Source of the DNA: an uncultured Collinsella sp.
Lineage (GTDB): Bacteria > Actinomycetota > Coriobacteriia > Coriobacteriales > Coriobacteriaceae
Direction: 5' to 3'
Assembly (NCBI GenBank): GCA_902493985.1
Contig: CABURR010000078.1
Span: 1 to 5,700, forward strand
DNA length: 5,700 nucleotides
A model generated the notes under the pieces. It saw nothing but the letters and a program-made list of their open reading frames with translations. It did not search any database and was not told the origin of the DNA. This document shows positions 5,026 through 5,700 of the stretch, in pieces. The position numbers were made by a program, and so were the translations under genes. Within the stretch, counting starts at the first letter, position 1, and every line of letters starts with the position of its first letter.

Positions 5026-5216
5026 GAACATTTTTAAAAATCGCTTACATTGTGGAATTCGGGGGCTTTGACATATCCATTTCAAAAGAGCCTGCTGCCG
5101 CGATTTGGCTGTCGCATAATGCAAGGCCATTGCGGTATCGAGCTATGGAAAGACGCCTGCGGAATTGTCCTACCGATAAGCGGACAAGCCTCCAGCTGGT
5201 GACTTCGCCGTGGTAA
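5019..5216 (+). pseudogene. Short ORF, possible N-terminal gene remnant beside tRNA-Val
   Basis: 65 codons from GTG 5019 to TAA 5216; CGGAG at 5004-5008 lies a long 10 bases before the GTG. This start sits inside the tRNA promoter, and GTG 5052 is an alternative. The segment ISISKEPAAAIWLSHNARPLRY, continuing to MERRLRNCPT, reads like genuine protein rather than random translation. It resembles the start of a longer protein that breaks off after about 60 residues. It vaguely recalls coriobacterial proteins with an N-terminal SxxxAL.W pattern followed by a basic stretch and CPT, from memory only. It ends 40 bp before the transporter gene and could equally be a chance frame in that gene's leader. 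An inverted repeat TTGTCC/GGACAA (5165-5170, 5182-5187) lies within it. Confidence 0.3.
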
Positions 5217-5245
5217 GGTAAGCCGAATTGTTTCCAGGCTGTTTC

Positions 5246-5252
5246 GGGGGAG
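5246..5252 (+). promoter_or_regulatory. Ribosome binding site of the EamA transporter
   Basis: GGGGGAG lies 4 bases before ATG 5257 and decides this start over the in-frame ATG at 5308, which lacks such a site. No convincing promoter hexamers were found between 5100 and 5245. Confidence 0.6.
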
Positions 5253-5256
5253 TGGA

Positions 5257-5700
5257 ATGAGCAAAGAGTGTGTCGAGCAGGTCGAAGGCGCAGGGGCTTC
5301 GGTGCCGATGACCGATATATCGAACATTGATGTGCCCGAGGGCACCGACGAGCTCAGCCGTAGCACCCGCCGCGCCTGGCGCGAGCGCCTGAACAGCGCT
5401 TCGACGCGCAAGATGATCACGGGTGTCTTGGCTACGCTGGTGGGCGGTTCGTTTTGGGGCTTCTCGGGCACCAGCGCGAGCTTCCTGTTCGATACCTACC
5501 ATGTCGATACGCTGTGGCTTATGAGCATACGACAGATTCTCGCCGGCCTGCTCTTTATGGTCGTGGTCGTCGCGCGCGACCGTGCGCGCCTGGTCAAGCT
5601 TTGGACGACGCCGGCCGACCGCAAGCAGCTGTTGCTCTTTACCGCCTTTGGCCTGCTGTTCAACCAGTTTTGCTATCTTTCGGCCGTGCGCCTGACAAAC
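5257..5700 (+). CDS. EamA/DMT-family transporter, N-terminal 148 residues, cut by window end
   Basis: The frame is open to the last base, so only the first half of a protein of typically about 300-350 aa is visible. Residues 1-52 form a hydrophilic, acidic-then-basic extension (DVPEGTDELSRSTRRAWRERL) expected in the cytoplasm and longer than usual for the family. Three hydrophobic segments follow, at about 53-78 (VLATLVGGSFWGFSGTSASF), 87-105 (MSIRQILAGLLFMVVVVA) and 124-145 (LLLFTAFGLLFNQFCYLSAV). The GGSFWGFSG opening, the R-Q/R-F-like second helix (SIRQILAGLL) and the FxxxxYLSAV third helix are typical of EamA repeats in drug/metabolite exporters. The substrate cannot be told from sequence. 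It is an inner-membrane protein, transcribed away from the tRNA. Confidence 0.88.
   Translation, partial: MSKECVEQVEGAGASVPMTDISNIDVPEGTDELSRSTRRAWRERLNSASTRKMITGVLATLVGGSFWGFSGTSASFLFDTYHVDTLWLMSIRQILAGLLFMVVVVARDRARLVKLWTTPADRKQLLLFTAFGLLFNQFCYLSAVRLTN

Noticed and set aside
5068..5096. Perfect TTGACA (5068-5073) as a -35 for the transporter
   Set aside because: No -10-like hexamer occurs 15-19 bp downstream; the bases there are GC-rich.
4777..5130. 117-codon minus-strand frame through the tRNA region
   Set aside because: It reads straight through the tRNA gene, its promoter and its terminator, so it is not a protein gene.
1..5700. CRISPR array, IS element or phage att repeat
   Set aside because: No regularly spaced repeats, terminal inverted repeats, transposase or integrase, and no second copy of the tRNA 3' end were seen by eye.

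Overview
The window looks like chromosomal DNA from a GC-rich, probably actinobacterial host. Coriobacteriia such as Collinsella is my best guess. It rests on codon bias, strong GGAGG-type ribosome binding sites and the style of the transporter N-terminus, not on any search. No phage structural genes, transposase, integrase or CRISPR array is visible.

Layout. (1) 1-1440 (+): a large AlbA_2 / GHKL-ATPase / winged-helix protein of the COG2865 type. Its frame is open to the left edge, so the true start lies outside the window. (2) 1541-2032 (-): an unrecognised 163-aa protein, convergent with the first gene. (3) 2248-3330 (+): an HNH_2 endonuclease whose N-terminal half resembles an SRA/PUA-like reader, a candidate modification-dependent (type IV) restriction enzyme. 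(4) 3453-3737 (+): a 94-aa protein with a CxxC...CxxC zinc ribbon. (5) 3775-4461 (-): a DUF5710 protein with a split zinc ribbon. (6) 4462-5256: a stretch with no intact protein gene, holding a tRNA-Val(GAC) on the minus strand with its own promoter and intrinsic terminator. On each side of the tRNA is a short open frame that may be a broken gene remnant. (7) 5257-5700 (+): the N-terminal part of an EamA/DMT transporter that runs off the right edge.

Reading. The genes on the 3' side of the tRNA (1-4461) are an accessory-looking collection: regulator/ATPase, HNH nuclease, zinc-ribbon proteins and an orphan. The 5' side leads into an ordinary housekeeping-type transporter. This fits a variable region next to a tRNA 3' end, but no att repeat or integrase is in view. 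The HNH gene is the best candidate for a defence function. The AlbA_2 and zinc-ribbon proteins may be neighbours only. They are separate transcription units, with mixed strands and gaps of 37-215 bp, and no tight operon is visible.
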